The notes beneath the pieces are model-generated. The model did not search any database. It saw nothing but the letters and a program-made list of their open reading frames with translations, and had not been told where the DNA came from. Positions 1-12,331 of a stretch of DNA of 64,000 nt are shown here, piece after piece. How positions within the stretch are numbered: position 1 is the stretch's first letter; each line of letters starts with the position of its first letter. The translations under genes and the position numbers were made by a program. Location of the stretch: the NCBI GenBank assembly GCA_963706875.1, contig CAVPNW010000021.1, positions 186,001-250,000 on the forward strand, read 5' to 3'. This DNA comes from Prado023 sp963706875 (lineage in GTDB: Bacteria > Actinomycetota > Actinomycetes > S36-B12 > CAIYMF01).

Positions 1-2276
<2,276 letters not shown>

Positions 2277-2321
2277 GAGAGCCCCCATTCTCCCACCCCG
2301 GCGGGCCGCGCCGCCAAGTCG

Positions 2322-2391
2322 GCAAACCCTCCCCGAAGGGCGAGATCCTCCCTGTCGACGCGGAGGATCTGACCCTTCGCGGAGGGTTTGC
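2322..2391. repeat. Palindromic CCTCC/GGAGG intergenic repeat, copy A
   Basis: About 30-base arms (2322-2351 and 2362-2391) match with only about three mismatches around a 10-base centre containing the palindrome GTCGAC. Each arm reads roughly CAAACCCTCC, GAAGGG, AGATCCTCC. Two related copies lie at 9231-9296 and 44846-44911, so this is a dispersed family and not a unique terminator. It sits between the 3' end of cysQ and the 5' end of mfd, where it could end cysQ transcription. Confidence 0.85.
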
Positions 2392-2406
2392 GGGGGCGGC
2401 GGCTCG

Positions 2407-3195
2407 TCAGCGCCAGTTGGTGGACAGGGCCTCGGCCAGGGCGGGGTGGCAGATCAGGACCGGGCCGGCCTTGGGCGGCATCCGGTTGAACGGCTGCTCG
2501 GGGCCGAGTGCCACCAGGCCGGCGGCCAGGGCGCAGGCGTGGGGTGCGGCCAGGTCCCACTCGTTGAGGCCGCCAGGATGCAGGTAGGCCTCGGCCCGGC
2601 CCGCCATGACCTCGCCCAGCTTGGCCCCCACGGAACCGACATTGGCGGCCTCGATGCCCCGGGAGGTGATTCCCGCCTCGGCCAGGTCGGCCGAGACGTC
2701 CTCGAGCAGCCGGCTCAGGCCCGCCGGCGGCCGGGACCGGGAGACGACCATCCGCAGCGAGCGGTTCGTCGGCAGTGCATGGGCGGGCCGCGGTTGGTCG
2801 GTGCGCCACAGCTCACCGATGGCGGGAACGTCCACGACGGCGTCCGTGAGCGCGCCCACCACCCCCGCGCTGCGCTGCCACAGCGCCACGTGCACGGCGA
2901 AGTCGGTGCGGCCCTGGCCGTACTCGTCGGTGCCGTCGAGCGGGTCGATGATCCACACCCGGTCGGCGCTGAGCCGATCCTCGGAGTCGGTCGCCTCCTC
3001 CGAGAGCACCGCGTCCTCGGGCCGCTGCGCCGTCAGCCGGTCGGACAGGATCTGCTGGGCCAGCCGATCGCCGGCGTCCATCAGCTCCCGGCGACGCCCC
3101 TGGTCATCGACGGGGCCGAAGCGGGCGCGCAGGTCGAGCAGCGCGGCACCAGCGTCGCGGGCGATCTCGGCGGCGAACGCGGCGTCTGAGGGCAC
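2407..3195 (-). CDS. cysQ: 3'(2'),5'-bisphosphate nucleotidase / inositol monophosphatase family (CysQ-like)
   Basis: A 262-residue Mg-dependent phosphatase of the IMPase superfamily. Visible metal-site motifs are EEATDS at about 66-71, DPLDGTDEY at 84-92 and EWDLAAP near 212-218. The RVWIIDPLDGT context and GRTDFAVHVALW are typical of actinobacterial CysQ, which hydrolyses 3'-phosphoadenosine 5'-phosphate from sulfate assimilation. Inositol-1-phosphate or fructose-1,6-bisphosphate activity cannot be excluded. GTG at 3195 is chosen because GGGAGG lies 9 bases upstream; a longer frame starting at 3231 lacks such a site. A strong hairpin separates it from pth. Confidence 0.85.
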   Translation of the reverse strand: MPSDAAFAAEIARDAGAALLDLRARFGPVDDQGRRRELMDAGDRLAQQILSDRLTAQRPEDAVLSEEATDSEDRLSADRVWIIDPLDGTDEYGQGRTDFAVHVALWQRSAGVVGALTDAVVDVPAIGELWRTDQPRPAHALPTNRSLRMVVSRSRPPAGLSRLLEDVSADLAEAGITSRGIEAANVGSVGAKLGEVMAGRAEAYLHPGGLNEWDLAAPHACALAAGLVALGPEQPFNRMPPKAGPVLICHPALAEALSTNWR

Positions 3196-3236
3196 GCTGC
3201 GGATCCTCCCATGCACGGCGCCCCACGGCACGTTGC

Positions 3237-3275
3237 GTCATGGATTCGGTTCGCGAAGTGGACCGAATCCATGAC
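3237..3275 (-). terminator. Perfect 14-bp stem hairpin after pth
   Basis: Inverted arms 3237-3250 and 3262-3275 are perfectly complementary (core ATGGATTCGGT) with an 11-base loop. It lies between the 3' end of pth and the start of cysQ, both on the minus strand. There is no U-tract, as is common for actinobacterial terminators. Confidence 0.65.
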
Positions 3276-3322
3276 ACACCCTCGTCGGGGGGGTGGTGGT
3301 GGTGGGGGTGGGCGGGCGGGGG

Positions 3323-3964
3323 TCAGCGGTTGAACTGGTTCTGCGCCGGCTCGAGGCCCTGACGCACGAGCACCTCCACGGCGTCGACCGCCTCCGCCAC
3401 GAGGAGATCGACCTCGGTCCGCTCGGATCCCGCGAACGGTCGCAGGACGAAGTCCGCCGGATCCTGGCGACCCGGCGGCCGCCCGATCCCGAGCCGGATC
3501 CGCAGGAACTCGCCGGTGTCCAACGAGCGGCGCAGCGAGCGCAAGCCGTTGTGGCCGTTGTCGCCGCCGCCCTGCTTGATCCGCAGGCCGCCCAGGGGCA
3601 GGTCGAGCTCGTCGTGAAGGACGACGAGCTGCTCGAGGGGAACCTTGTAGAACTCCATGAGGCACGCCACCGGACCACCGGACTCGTTCATGAACCCGCG
3701 CGACCGGGCCAGCACGACCCGGGTGGCACCGTGGCCCAGCGGGCCGATGCGCCCCTCGAAGACCTCAGCTCGACAGCGCCGGTGCGCCGACAGGCCCCCG
3801 CCGAGGGAACCGGCGAGCGCATCGACCGCCATCACGCCGATGTTGTGCCGTGTGCCGGCGTACTGCGGGCCGGGGTTGCCCAGCCCGACCACCAACCACG
3901 GCGTGTCGGACAAGCCGGGATCAGGCCGTCTCGTCAGCCGTGGCAGCAGATGCGGCAGCCGCAT
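3323..3964 (-). CDS. pth: Peptidyl-tRNA hydrolase
   Basis: Cleaves the ester bond of peptidyl-tRNA released from stalled ribosomes, recycling tRNA in the cytoplasm. Family signatures are all present: VGLGNPG, then TRHNIG with catalytic His at about 40, FMNESGG, HDELDLPLG with the conserved Asp at about 118, and GGGDNGHNGLRS. The 213-residue product has about 20 extra N-terminal residues. I chose ATG 3964 because GAGGAGG lies 6 bases upstream, although that makes it overlap the end of rplY by 44 bases. A TTG at 3913, just after the rplY stop, would give a standard N-terminus. The rplY-pth pair is a conserved actinobacterial arrangement. Confidence 0.93.
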   Translation of the reverse strand: MRLPHLLPRLTRRPDPGLSDTPWLVVGLGNPGPQYAGTRHNIGVMAVDALAGSLGGGLSAHRRCRAEVFEGRIGPLGHGATRVVLARSRGFMNESGGPVACLMEFYKVPLEQLVVLHDELDLPLGGLRIKQGGGDNGHNGLRSLRRSLDTGEFLRIRLGIGRPPGRQDPADFVLRPFAGSERTEVDLLVAEAVDAVEVLVRQGLEPAQNQFNR

Positions 3965-4499
3965 CAGCAGCCTCCTCGCCCGCGGCTTCACGGGCCTCGA
4001 TCACGGCGGACTGGGCGTCCTCGAGGGCGTGCTGGTCGGCCACGGCCTGCTCGAGGGCGGCCGCGGCGGCGGCCTCCGGGTCCTCGCCGGCGGCGATGGC
4101 GGCCTCGATCGCCTCGACGGCAGCGCTCACGTCCACGCCGGCCTCCTCGGCCGCAGCCTCCGCGTTGGCGATGGCCTCAGCAGCGGCCGCACGAGCGGTG
4201 GCCTCGGCCTTTCCGATCACGACGAGGTCGACGTGCTCGAGCACCTGGCGGACGACGTCGCGCTGCACGTCGCGCGGGGCGCAGACGTAGTCGGTGCCGT
4301 CGACGTCGAGGGCGAGGACGACGCGCGGCTGGCGCAGGGCCTTGGACAGGTCGTGGCCGTCGAGGGCGACGTGGACCGGGTCCGAGCCGTGGCCGTAGAT
4401 GACGGCGGGCACCATCCCGGTGCGGCGCAGCCGGCGGGCCGCGCCCTTGCCGAAGTCGCTGCGCGGGACGGCGGACATGTGAACCTGGGTGTCAGACAC
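3921..4499 (-). CDS. rplY: 50S ribosomal protein L25 (general stress protein Ctc type)
   Basis: L25 of the long TL5/Ctc form binds 5S rRNA in the large subunit. The first ~100 residues hold the 5S-binding fold (RSDFGKGAARRLRRTG, then VPAVIYGHG). The rest is a strongly acidic, Ala/Glu-rich tail that takes up almost half of the 192 residues. GTG 4499 is preceded by AAGGAG at 8 bases. The neighbours are prs upstream and pth downstream on the same strand, the usual actinobacterial glmU-prs-rplY-pth order. The 208 bases between prs and rplY leave room for an own promoter. Confidence 0.93.
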   Translation of the reverse strand: MSDTQVHMSAVPRSDFGKGAARRLRRTGMVPAVIYGHGSDPVHVALDGHDLSKALRQPRVVLALDVDGTDYVCAPRDVQRDVVRQVLEHVDLVVIGKAEATARAAAAEAIANAEAAAEEAGVDVSAAVEAIEAAIAAGEDPEAAAAAALEQAVADQHALEDAQSAVIEAREAAGEEAADAAAASAATADETA

Positions 4500-4707
4500 G
4501 ACACGGACTCCTTGAGACGTGGGGCGATGGTCCTTCGGCTGGAGGGAGCACCCGCCACCACGTCGATCACGGATCCGCTTGTCGTCCATAGGAACGTCGC
4601 ACGCAGCGGGGCACCCTCGCCGAGGAATGGCGGTGAGTCTACCGCCGGCGCGACGCCGGAACCAAACGCGGGAACCGTGCGATGGGTCACCCGAGCCAGG
4701 GTGCGAC

Positions 4708-5697
4708 TCAGTGCCCGGGATCGCCGTTCGGCGTCGGGTCGAACATCCGCGTCACGGAGCCGTCGGTGAAGACCTCCTTGATGGCGGTGGCCAGAAGGGG
4801 GGCGATCGACAGGACGGTGAGCTTGTCGAGGTCCGCGGTGATGGGCAGCGTGTCGGTGACGACCACCTCGGAGATGGGCGAGTCGGCCAGGCGCTGGACG
4901 GCGGGATCCGAGAGGATCCCGTGGGTGGCTGCCACCACGACCTCCTTGGCGCCCTGCTCGAGCAGGGTCTCGGCCGCCTTCACGATCGTCCCGCCGGTGT
5001 CGATCATGTCGTCGACGACGACGCAGACCCGGCCCTGGACGTCGCCGACCACCTCGAGGACCTTGACCTGGTTGGGCACATCCGGGTCGCGGCGCTTGTG
5101 GATGATGGCCAGCGGGGCACCGAGCACATCGGTCCAGCGCTCAGCCACGCGAACGCGGCCGGCATCCGGGGAGACCACGGTGATCTTCTCGCCGGCAAGG
5201 CGGGCCTGGATGTGGTCGGCGAGCAGCGGAAGGGCGAACAGGTGGTCGACGGGTCCGTCGAAGAAGCCCTGGATCTGGGCGGTGTGCAGGTCGACCGAGA
5301 TCAGCCGGTCGGCTCCCGCGGTCTTGAACAGGTCGGCGATGAGCCGGGCGCTGATGGGTTCACGGCCGCGGTGCTTCTTGTCCTGGCGCGCGTACCCGTA
5401 GAAGGGCAGCACGACGGTGATCCGCTTGGCCGAGGCGCGCTTGAGCGCGTCGACCATGATCAGCTGCTCCATGATCCACTTGTTGATCGGCGCAGTGTGG
5501 GCCTGGAGCACGAAGGCGTCGGCGCCGCGCACTGAGTCCTCGAACCGCACGAAGATCTCGCCGTTGGCGAAGTCGTAGGCCGACGTCTGGGTCAGGGTCA
5601 CGTCGAGCTCAGCGGCGACCGCCTCGGCCAGCGCCGGATGACTGCGCCCGCTGAAGAGCATCAGGTGCTTCTTGGGCTTGTGGGTCATCCGGGCCAT
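4708..5697 (-). CDS. prs: Ribose-phosphate pyrophosphokinase (PRPP synthetase)
   Basis: Makes 5-phosphoribosyl-1-pyrophosphate from ribose-5-phosphate and ATP, feeding nucleotide, His and Trp synthesis. In Actinobacteria it also feeds decaprenyl-phosphoribose. The 329-residue class I enzyme shows the ATP-loop/flexible-loop segment FYGYARQDKKHRGREPIS, the metal-site region SVDLHTAQIQGFFDGP, and the PRPP-binding loop VVVDDMIDTGGT. Start ATG 5697 has GGAGG 7 bases upstream. It lies directly downstream of tdk and glmU on the same strand and is probably cotranscribed with them. Confidence 0.97.
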   Translation of the reverse strand: MARMTHKPKKHLMLFSGRSHPALAEAVAAELDVTLTQTSAYDFANGEIFVRFEDSVRGADAFVLQAHTAPINKWIMEQLIMVDALKRASAKRITVVLPFYGYARQDKKHRGREPISARLIADLFKTAGADRLISVDLHTAQIQGFFDGPVDHLFALPLLADHIQARLAGEKITVVSPDAGRVRVAERWTDVLGAPLAIIHKRRDPDVPNQVKVLEVVGDVQGRVCVVVDDMIDTGGTIVKAAETLLEQGAKEVVVAATHGILSDPAVQRLADSPISEVVVTDTLPITADLDKLTVLSIAPLLATAIKEVFTDGSVTRMFDPTPNGDPGH

Positions 5698-5723
5698 GTG
5701 CTGTCCTCCTGGCAGGGGGGCGG

Positions 5724-6375
5724 TCAACGGGCCACATCGTTGCCGATGGCCTGCGCGGCCGCCACACCGCCCCCGTTGTTGGTGGCTGCGTCACCGAGGC
5801 GAACCCGCCAGCACCGGTAGCACATGGGATCGTAGGTGACCTTCTGGTTGGACCCGGCGCGGGCGACGTCGCCGATGACGACCGTGTCACCGGTCGCGGT
5901 CAGGCGGCCGTCGATGAAGCGGGCGTTGATCACCGCCGGGCGCTCGCAGGCCGCGCATCGGGGCTCGATGGCCATTGGGGCGACCTTGTCGGCCAGCTCC
6001 AGCAGGCGCCGGGCTCCCTCGAACAGCGCGGAGGAGAAGTCCGTGCGCAGGCCGAAGCAGATGACCTCTGTGCCGGCCGCGCTCATCGCCGGCCAGGACG
6101 TCGACGTCGCCGGTGGTCAGGAACTGGGCCTCATCGATCACCACAGTGTTGGCGCCGTTGAACAGCTCCGGGCGGACGGTCCCGGGGAGCAGCTGGATCG
6201 CCTGGGCGGTCATGCCCGTCCGCGAGGTGACGGTGTCCGTGGAGCGGTCCATGGTGGTGGCCAGCACAGCCCGGTTGGGGTGCGAGGCGGCGTCGGGGCG
6301 GTTCTTCTCGTGGGCGGTCATCAGGGCGAAGGCCGACTTGCCCGACCCCATGACACCGAAGTGGAACGCGAGCAC
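5724..6375 (-). pseudogene. tdk: Thymidine kinase with a one-base frameshift
   Basis: Phosphorylates thymidine for pyrimidine salvage (type II, tetrameric TK). The first frame, from GTG 6375, has the P-loop GVMGSGKS and Mg/catalytic DEAQF at residues 81-85. It then leaves the family sequence after VDVLAG at about 6088. The second frame resumes at once with AAGTEVICFGLRTDF, the lasso region, and the four zinc-lobe cysteines (CAAC and CYRC). The span is 652 bases, exactly one base more than an uninterrupted 216-codon gene plus stop. All motifs on both sides are intact, so this is a recent mutation, a sequencing error, or less likely recoding. The start overlaps the glmU region, with AGGAG spanning the glmU stop. 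Confidence 0.85.
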
Positions 6376-6378
6376 GCC

Positions 6379-7839
6379 TCACTCCTGCCCGGTGGCGGAG
6401 CCGGCGGACTCCTGCGCGATTGCGGCCGCCTGCGCCGAGGACGAGCCGGGCCGGCGGCTGGTCACCCAACCCTCGATCGTGCGCTGACGTGCCCGGCCGA
6501 GGCCCAGGGCCCCCGGTGGGACGTCCTCGGTGATCACCGATCCGGCCGCGGTGTACGCCCCGTCGCCGATCGTCACGGGGGCGACCAGCATCGTGTCCGA
6601 GCCGATCCGGACCTGGTCACCGACGACTGTCGCGTGCTTGGCCACCCCGTCGTAGTTGACGAAGACAGTGGCGGCACCGATGTTGGAGCCCTGCCCGATC
6701 GTCGCATCGCCGACGTAGGACAGGTGCGGCACCTTCGAGCCGGCACCCACCTCGGAGTTCTTGATCTCCACGTACGCCCCGGCCTTGGCCCGCTCCCCCA
6801 GGACCGTGCCCGGTCGCAGGAACGTGAACGGCCCCACCTGGGCGCCCGCGCCGATCCGCGCCGACGTCGCGTGCGTGCGGATCACCTGCGCCCCCACTCC
6901 GACCTCGCAGTCGACGAGCAGGGTGTCCGGGCCGACCAGCGCGTCGCCGGCCACCCGCGTCGTCCCGCGAAGCAGGGTCCCCGGCTCCAGGGTCGCGTCC
7001 TGGCCGATCTCGACGGTGACGTCCACCCAGGTCGTGGCCGGATCGACCACGGTGACGCCGGAGAGCATCCACGCCTGCACGACCCGACGGTTCAGCTCGC
7101 GGCGCATGGCGGCCAGCTGCACGCGGTCGTTGACCCCCTCGGTCTGCCAGACGTCGTCGGTGACGAGCGCCGCCACCCGGCCGCCGCCCGCACGCGCCAG
7201 GGCCAGCACGTCGGTGAGGTAGAGCTCACCCTGGTCGTTGTCGGGGCGCAGCTGGGCCAGCGCCTCGACCAGGACCCGGCCGTCGAAGGCGTAGATGCCG
7301 GAGTTGATCTCGTCGATGGCCAACTGGTCGGCGGTGGCGTCGCGGTGCTCCACGATGCCGGCGACCGAGCCGTCCCCGGCGCGAACGATCCGCCCGTACC
7401 CGCTCGGGTCGGCGACGCGGGCGGTCAGGACGGTCGCCGCGTTGCCGTCGGCCTGGTGCCCGGCCACCAGCTCGGCCAGGGTCGCGCCCGTCAGCAGCGG
7501 GACGTCGCCATAGGTGACCACGACCGTGCCGCCGCTGACGTCACCGGCAGCCTCCAGTGCGCACTGCACGGCGTGCCCGGTGCCCAGCTGCTCGTCCTGA
7601 ACCGCGGTGCGCACGTGCGGGGCGACCGCTGCCAGGTGCGCGGCCACGGCGTCACGGCCGTGCCCGACGACCACCACGAGCCGTTCGGCGCCCAGGACGT
7701 CGGCAGCGGCCACCGCATGCCCGACGAGGCTGCGCCCACCGATCTCGTGGAGCACCTTGGGGGTGGCCGAGCGCATCCGCTTGCCCTCCCCGGCGGCAAG
7801 GACGATGACAGCGCTGACGGGGGCTGCGGAGTCGGTCAC
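6379..7839 (-). CDS. glmU: Bifunctional UDP-N-acetylglucosamine pyrophosphorylase / glucosamine-1-phosphate acetyltransferase
   Basis: Performs the last two steps to UDP-GlcNAc: acetylation of GlcN-1-P, then uridylyl transfer. The product feeds peptidoglycan and other cell-wall glycans. The N-terminal nucleotidyltransferase domain begins with LAAGEGKRMRS, followed by the GTGHAV substrate segment. The C-terminal left-handed beta-helix has the hexapeptide repeats and the acetyltransferase signature IGAATVFVNYDG. At 486 residues it is of normal length. GTG 7839 is supported by AAGGA six bases upstream; the frame stays open further upstream through the tRNA-Gln gene. It heads the glmU-tdk-prs-rplY-pth group. 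Confidence 0.97.
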   Translation of the reverse strand: MTDSAAPVSAVIVLAAGEGKRMRSATPKVLHEIGGRSLVGHAVAAADVLGAERLVVVVGHGRDAVAAHLAAVAPHVRTAVQDEQLGTGHAVQCALEAAGDVSGGTVVVTYGDVPLLTGATLAELVAGHQADGNAATVLTARVADPSGYGRIVRAGDGSVAGIVEHRDATADQLAIDEINSGIYAFDGRVLVEALAQLRPDNDQGELYLTDVLALARAGGGRVAALVTDDVWQTEGVNDRVQLAAMRRELNRRVVQAWMLSGVTVVDPATTWVDVTVEIGQDATLEPGTLLRGTTRVAGDALVGPDTLLVDCEVGVGAQVIRTHATSARIGAGAQVGPFTFLRPGTVLGERAKAGAYVEIKNSEVGAGSKVPHLSYVGDATIGQGSNIGAATVFVNYDGVAKHATVVGDQVRIGSDTMLVAPVTIGDGAYTAAGSVITEDVPPGALGLGRARQRTIEGWVTSRRPGSSSAQAAAIAQESAGSATGQE

Positions 7840-7889
7840 AAGGGTCCTTCGCGAGGTCACGGCCGGCTCGGATAGCGCGACCGGGGATG

Positions 7890-7960
7890 CTCCCGGTGAG
7901 GGACTCGAACCCCCATTGAGTGCTCCAAAGGCACCTGTCCTGCCGTTGAACGAACCGGGA
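7890..7960 (-). tRNA. tRNA-Gln (anticodon TTG)
   Basis: Read on the minus strand it folds as a cloverleaf. The acceptor arm TCCCGGT/ACCGGGA is perfect. The anticodon stem GGTGC/GCACT closes the loop CTTTGGA, with anticodon TTG. The T arm reads GGGGGTTCGAGTCCC. Discriminator is G; CCA is not encoded. It ends about 50 bases before glmU. Confidence 0.95.
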
Positions 7961-7981
7961 TCGGCGGTGGTGAGAAGGATA

Positions 7982-7996
7982 GCCCCGCCGCGGGGC
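7982..7996. promoter_or_regulatory. GC palindrome in front of tetR (candidate operator)
   Basis: A perfect 7-1-7 palindrome (GCCCCGC, C, GCGGGGC) ends 11 bases before the tetR start. It lies between divergent tetR and tRNA-Gln. TetR regulators often bind such sites to repress themselves. The binding is inferred and untested. Confidence 0.35.
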
Positions 7997-8007
7997 CACA
8001 ATGGAGC

Positions 8008-8652
8008 ATGGCCGCCAGCACCCAGCAGTCCCGAGGTCGGGTCCGGATGAGCGCACTCGAGCGCCGCGCGCAGCTGATCGACGTGAGCCGCGGGATCTTC
8101 GCCGAGCGCGGGTTCGACGCGGCCAGCATCGAGGAGATCGCAGCGGCGGCGAAGATCTCCAAGCCCGTCGTCTACGAGCACTTCGGCGACAAGGAGAGCC
8201 TGTACGCGATCGTCGTCGACCGCGAGATGACCCTGCTGATGTCGATGATGACCGAGTCGCTGACCTCCGATCGGCCGCGGGTCCTGCTCGAGCAGGCGGC
8301 GACCGCCCTGTTCGACTACATCGACGCCCACACCGACGGCTTCCGCGTCCTGCTGCGCCCGCACCCGCGCGGCGACCAGCGCGGCGGCACCTTCGGGACC
8401 GTCATGCGCGAGGTCGCCGACCACCTGACCGACCGGCTGGTCATCGTGTGCCGCAACTACAACTACCCCGTCGCTCTGGCCCCCATGTACGCACACATGC
8501 TCGTGGGGATGGTCGCGCTGACCGGCGAGTGGTGGGCCGAGGTGCGCAAGCCCAGCAAGGAGCAGGTCATCACCCAGGTGGTGAACATGGCGTGGAACGG
8601 CGTCTCGGGGCTGGAGCGGGATCCGGGCCTGGTCACCAGGGAGCACCCGTGA
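8008..8652 (+). CDS. TetR family transcriptional regulator
   Basis: A 214-residue one-component regulator. The N-terminal TetR DNA-binding domain (about 17-63) is clear: RGIFAERGFDAASIEEIA, then ISKPVVYEHFGDKESLY. The C-terminal ligand domain is less conserved and its inducer is unknown. Its place beside glmU matches Rv1019 next to glmU in M. tuberculosis (recalled synteny), so it is probably the same orthologous group. It overlaps the marR-type gene by 4 bases, so the two are translated together. A GC palindrome just upstream is a candidate autoregulatory site. Confidence 0.93.
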   Translation: MAASTQQSRGRVRMSALERRAQLIDVSRGIFAERGFDAASIEEIAAAAKISKPVVYEHFGDKESLYAIVVDREMTLLMSMMTESLTSDRPRVLLEQAATALFDYIDAHTDGFRVLLRPHPRGDQRGGTFGTVMREVADHLTDRLVIVCRNYNYPVALAPMYAHMLVGMVALTGEWWAEVRKPSKEQVITQVVNMAWNGVSGLERDPGLVTREHP

Positions 8653-9212
8653 GCGCCGAGCCCGCTGTCCGGGGGCCGGCCGGAGGACCGGGGCAGCCCC
8701 GTGTGCCCGCCGCGCAGGGTGACGACGTCGACCAGGTGATCGCCGCCTGGCACCGGGAGCGCCCCGACCTGGACCTGGCCCCCCTCGCCGTGCTCTCCCG
8801 GGTCAGCCGGCTGGCGCGGCGGCTGGACCGTGCGCGCGACGTCGCGTTCGCCCGGCACGAGCTGGCCGTCTGGGAGTTCGACGTGCTCGTGGCCCTGCGC
8901 CGCACCGGCCCCCCGTACCGACTCACCCCGGGGCAGCTGCTGGCCGAGACGCTGGTCACCAGCGGGACCATGACCAACCGGATCGACCGACTGGAGACCC
9001 GCGGGCTGGTCGTGCGCGAGCCCGTGCCCGATGACCGCCGCGGCACGTGGGTCGCCCTGACCGACGAGGGCCGCAGCCGCGTCGACGGGGCGTTCATCGA
9101 CCTTCTGGCCGAGGAGCGCGACCTGCTCGCGGTGCTGCCCTCCGAGGACCAGGCTGACCTGGCCGCCAGCCTGCGCCGCCTGCTCCTGCAGTTCGAGTCC
9201 CCCACGGACTGA
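8649..9212 (+). CDS. MarR family transcriptional regulator
   Basis: A 187-residue MarR-type winged-helix regulator. The recognition helix region TSGTMTNRIDRLETRGLV and the wing PDDRRGTWVALTDEG are unmistakable. The first ~30 residues are a loosely conserved extension, so an internal GTG near 8702 could be the true start. I keep GTG 8649 because it overlaps the tetR stop (GTGA) and has AGGGAG before it. Two regulators of different families in one operon, with no transporter or enzyme attached, leave the target unclear. The following palindromic repeat probably ends the transcript. Confidence 0.9.
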   Translation: MSAEPAVRGPAGGPGQPRVPAAQGDDVDQVIAAWHRERPDLDLAPLAVLSRVSRLARRLDRARDVAFARHELAVWEFDVLVALRRTGPPYRLTPGQLLAETLVTSGTMTNRIDRLETRGLVVREPVPDDRRGTWVALTDEGRSRVDGAFIDLLAEERDLLAVLPSEDQADLAASLRRLLLQFESPTD

Positions 9213-9230
9213 CCCACCCCCCACCCCCGA

Positions 9231-9296
9231 GAACCCTCCGTGAGAGGTCAGATCCTCCACGTCGTTGCGGAGGGACTGACCCTTCACGGAGGGTTT
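9231..9296. repeat. Palindromic CCTCC/GGAGG intergenic repeat, copy B
   Basis: Same family as 2322-2391. Arms read roughly AACCCTCCGTGA, GGTCAG, then CCTCC, around the centre ACGTCGTTGC. It lies exactly between the convergent marR and ABC-F genes, which fits a bidirectional terminator. The arms differ at only a few positions; most changes keep or nearly keep pairing. Confidence 0.85.
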
Positions 9297-9317
9297 GCGA
9301 TGCGGAGGGGGTTCGGG

Positions 9318-11243
<1,926 letters not shown>

Positions 11244-11315
11244 GGGGCCCAAGGTTAGTCGCCCGGGCCGATAGGGTCGGACGCGTCGATCCCCCACGAA
11301 TGCAGGAGCCCCACT

Positions 11316-12284
11316 GTGCCCGAGTTGCTCGTCGTCGAGCCGGTGTTCGCCGAGCGCCTGTGGGCAGGGACGACCCTGCGGCAGTGGTTCGGGGCCTCGG
11401 TGCCCGAGGGCCTCATCGGCGAATGCTGGGCCGTGTCCGGGATGGAGGGCATGAGCGGGACGATCCGCGGCGGTGCGCCGGCGGGGCTCACCCTGCGTGA
11501 TGCGTGGTCCGCGGGCCTGGTGAGCGGCCGACCCGAGTCCAGCGACTTCCCGCTGCTGTGCAAGTTCCTCGACCCGCGAGACTGGCTGTCGGTGCAGGTC
11601 CACCCGAACGACGCCCAGGCCCAGGAACTCGAGCAGCAGCCGCGCGGCAAGGCTGAGTGCTGGCTCGTGGTGTCCTGCGAGGACGGCGCCGAGCTGATCC
11701 TGGGCCACCGCGCCGACTCAGCCGAGGCCCTGCGGTCCGCGCTGGCCGACGGCACGCTCATGGATCTGCTCACCACCATCCCGGTCGCCCAGGACGACTT
11801 CTTCATGGTCGGCGCCGGCGAGGTGCACTCCGTGGGCCCGGGGATGCTGATCTACGAGGTGCAGCAGAGCAGCGACACCACCTACAGGCTCTACGATTTC
11901 GACCGGGTCGGCCCCGACGGCCGTCAGCGCGAGCTGCACGTGGACAAGGGGTTCGGGGTCGTCGTCGCGCCCCACGACCCCGCCGCGGCGCGCACCGCCG
12001 GCCCCTGGGAGCCGATCGGCCAACACGCCCGACGCCGGGTGCTCGTCGATCGCCCCCAGTTCCTCGTCCAGCGGTGGGAGACCCAGAACGGCCACTTCTC
12101 GATGGAGGCGCCGGGCTATCGAGTGCTGACCATCGTCGGTGGGCACGCGACACTGACCACAGATGAGCAATCACTCGAGCTCGGGCTGGGCTCCAGCGTG
12201 GTGATCCCAGCGGGCTGCGGAGCCGTCGAGGTGGCAGGCGACGTCATCCTGATCACCACCGACCCCGGCCCCGCACTTGGCTGA
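11316..12284 (+). CDS. manA: Mannose-6-phosphate isomerase, class I
   Basis: Zn-dependent cupin enzyme interconverting fructose-6-P and mannose-6-P, supplying mannose for glycans and for the O-mannosylation enzyme encoded at 19.2-20.8 kb. The short 322-residue Bacillus-type form is seen. Zn ligands are in QVHPND (His96), KAECW (Glu114) and EVHSVGPG (His171), followed by QQSSDTTYRLYDFDR. GTG 11316 is preceded by AGGAG at 7 bases. It is divergent from the ABC-F gene, with a 72-base shared promoter region, and convergent with ispE. Confidence 0.94.
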   Translation: MPELLVVEPVFAERLWAGTTLRQWFGASVPEGLIGECWAVSGMEGMSGTIRGGAPAGLTLRDAWSAGLVSGRPESSDFPLLCKFLDPRDWLSVQVHPNDAQAQELEQQPRGKAECWLVVSCEDGAELILGHRADSAEALRSALADGTLMDLLTTIPVAQDDFFMVGAGEVHSVGPGMLIYEVQQSSDTTYRLYDFDRVGPDGRQRELHVDKGFGVVVAPHDPAAARTAGPWEPIGQHARRRVLVDRPQFLVQRWETQNGHFSMEAPGYRVLTIVGGHATLTTDEQSLELGLGSSVVIPAGCGAVEVAGDVILITTDPGPALG

Positions 12285-12311
12285 TGCGACACCCCTGGAG
12301 CGGGACGTGAT

Positions 12312-12331
12312 CGGTCGGGCTACCCCGACCG
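12312..12331. terminator. Hairpin between convergent manA and ispE
   Basis: Arms CGGTCGGG (12312-12319) and CCCGACCG (12324-12331) form a perfect 8-bp stem with a 4-base loop. The structure overlaps the ispE stop codon. It is placed where transcripts of the two convergent genes would end. Confidence 0.45.
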
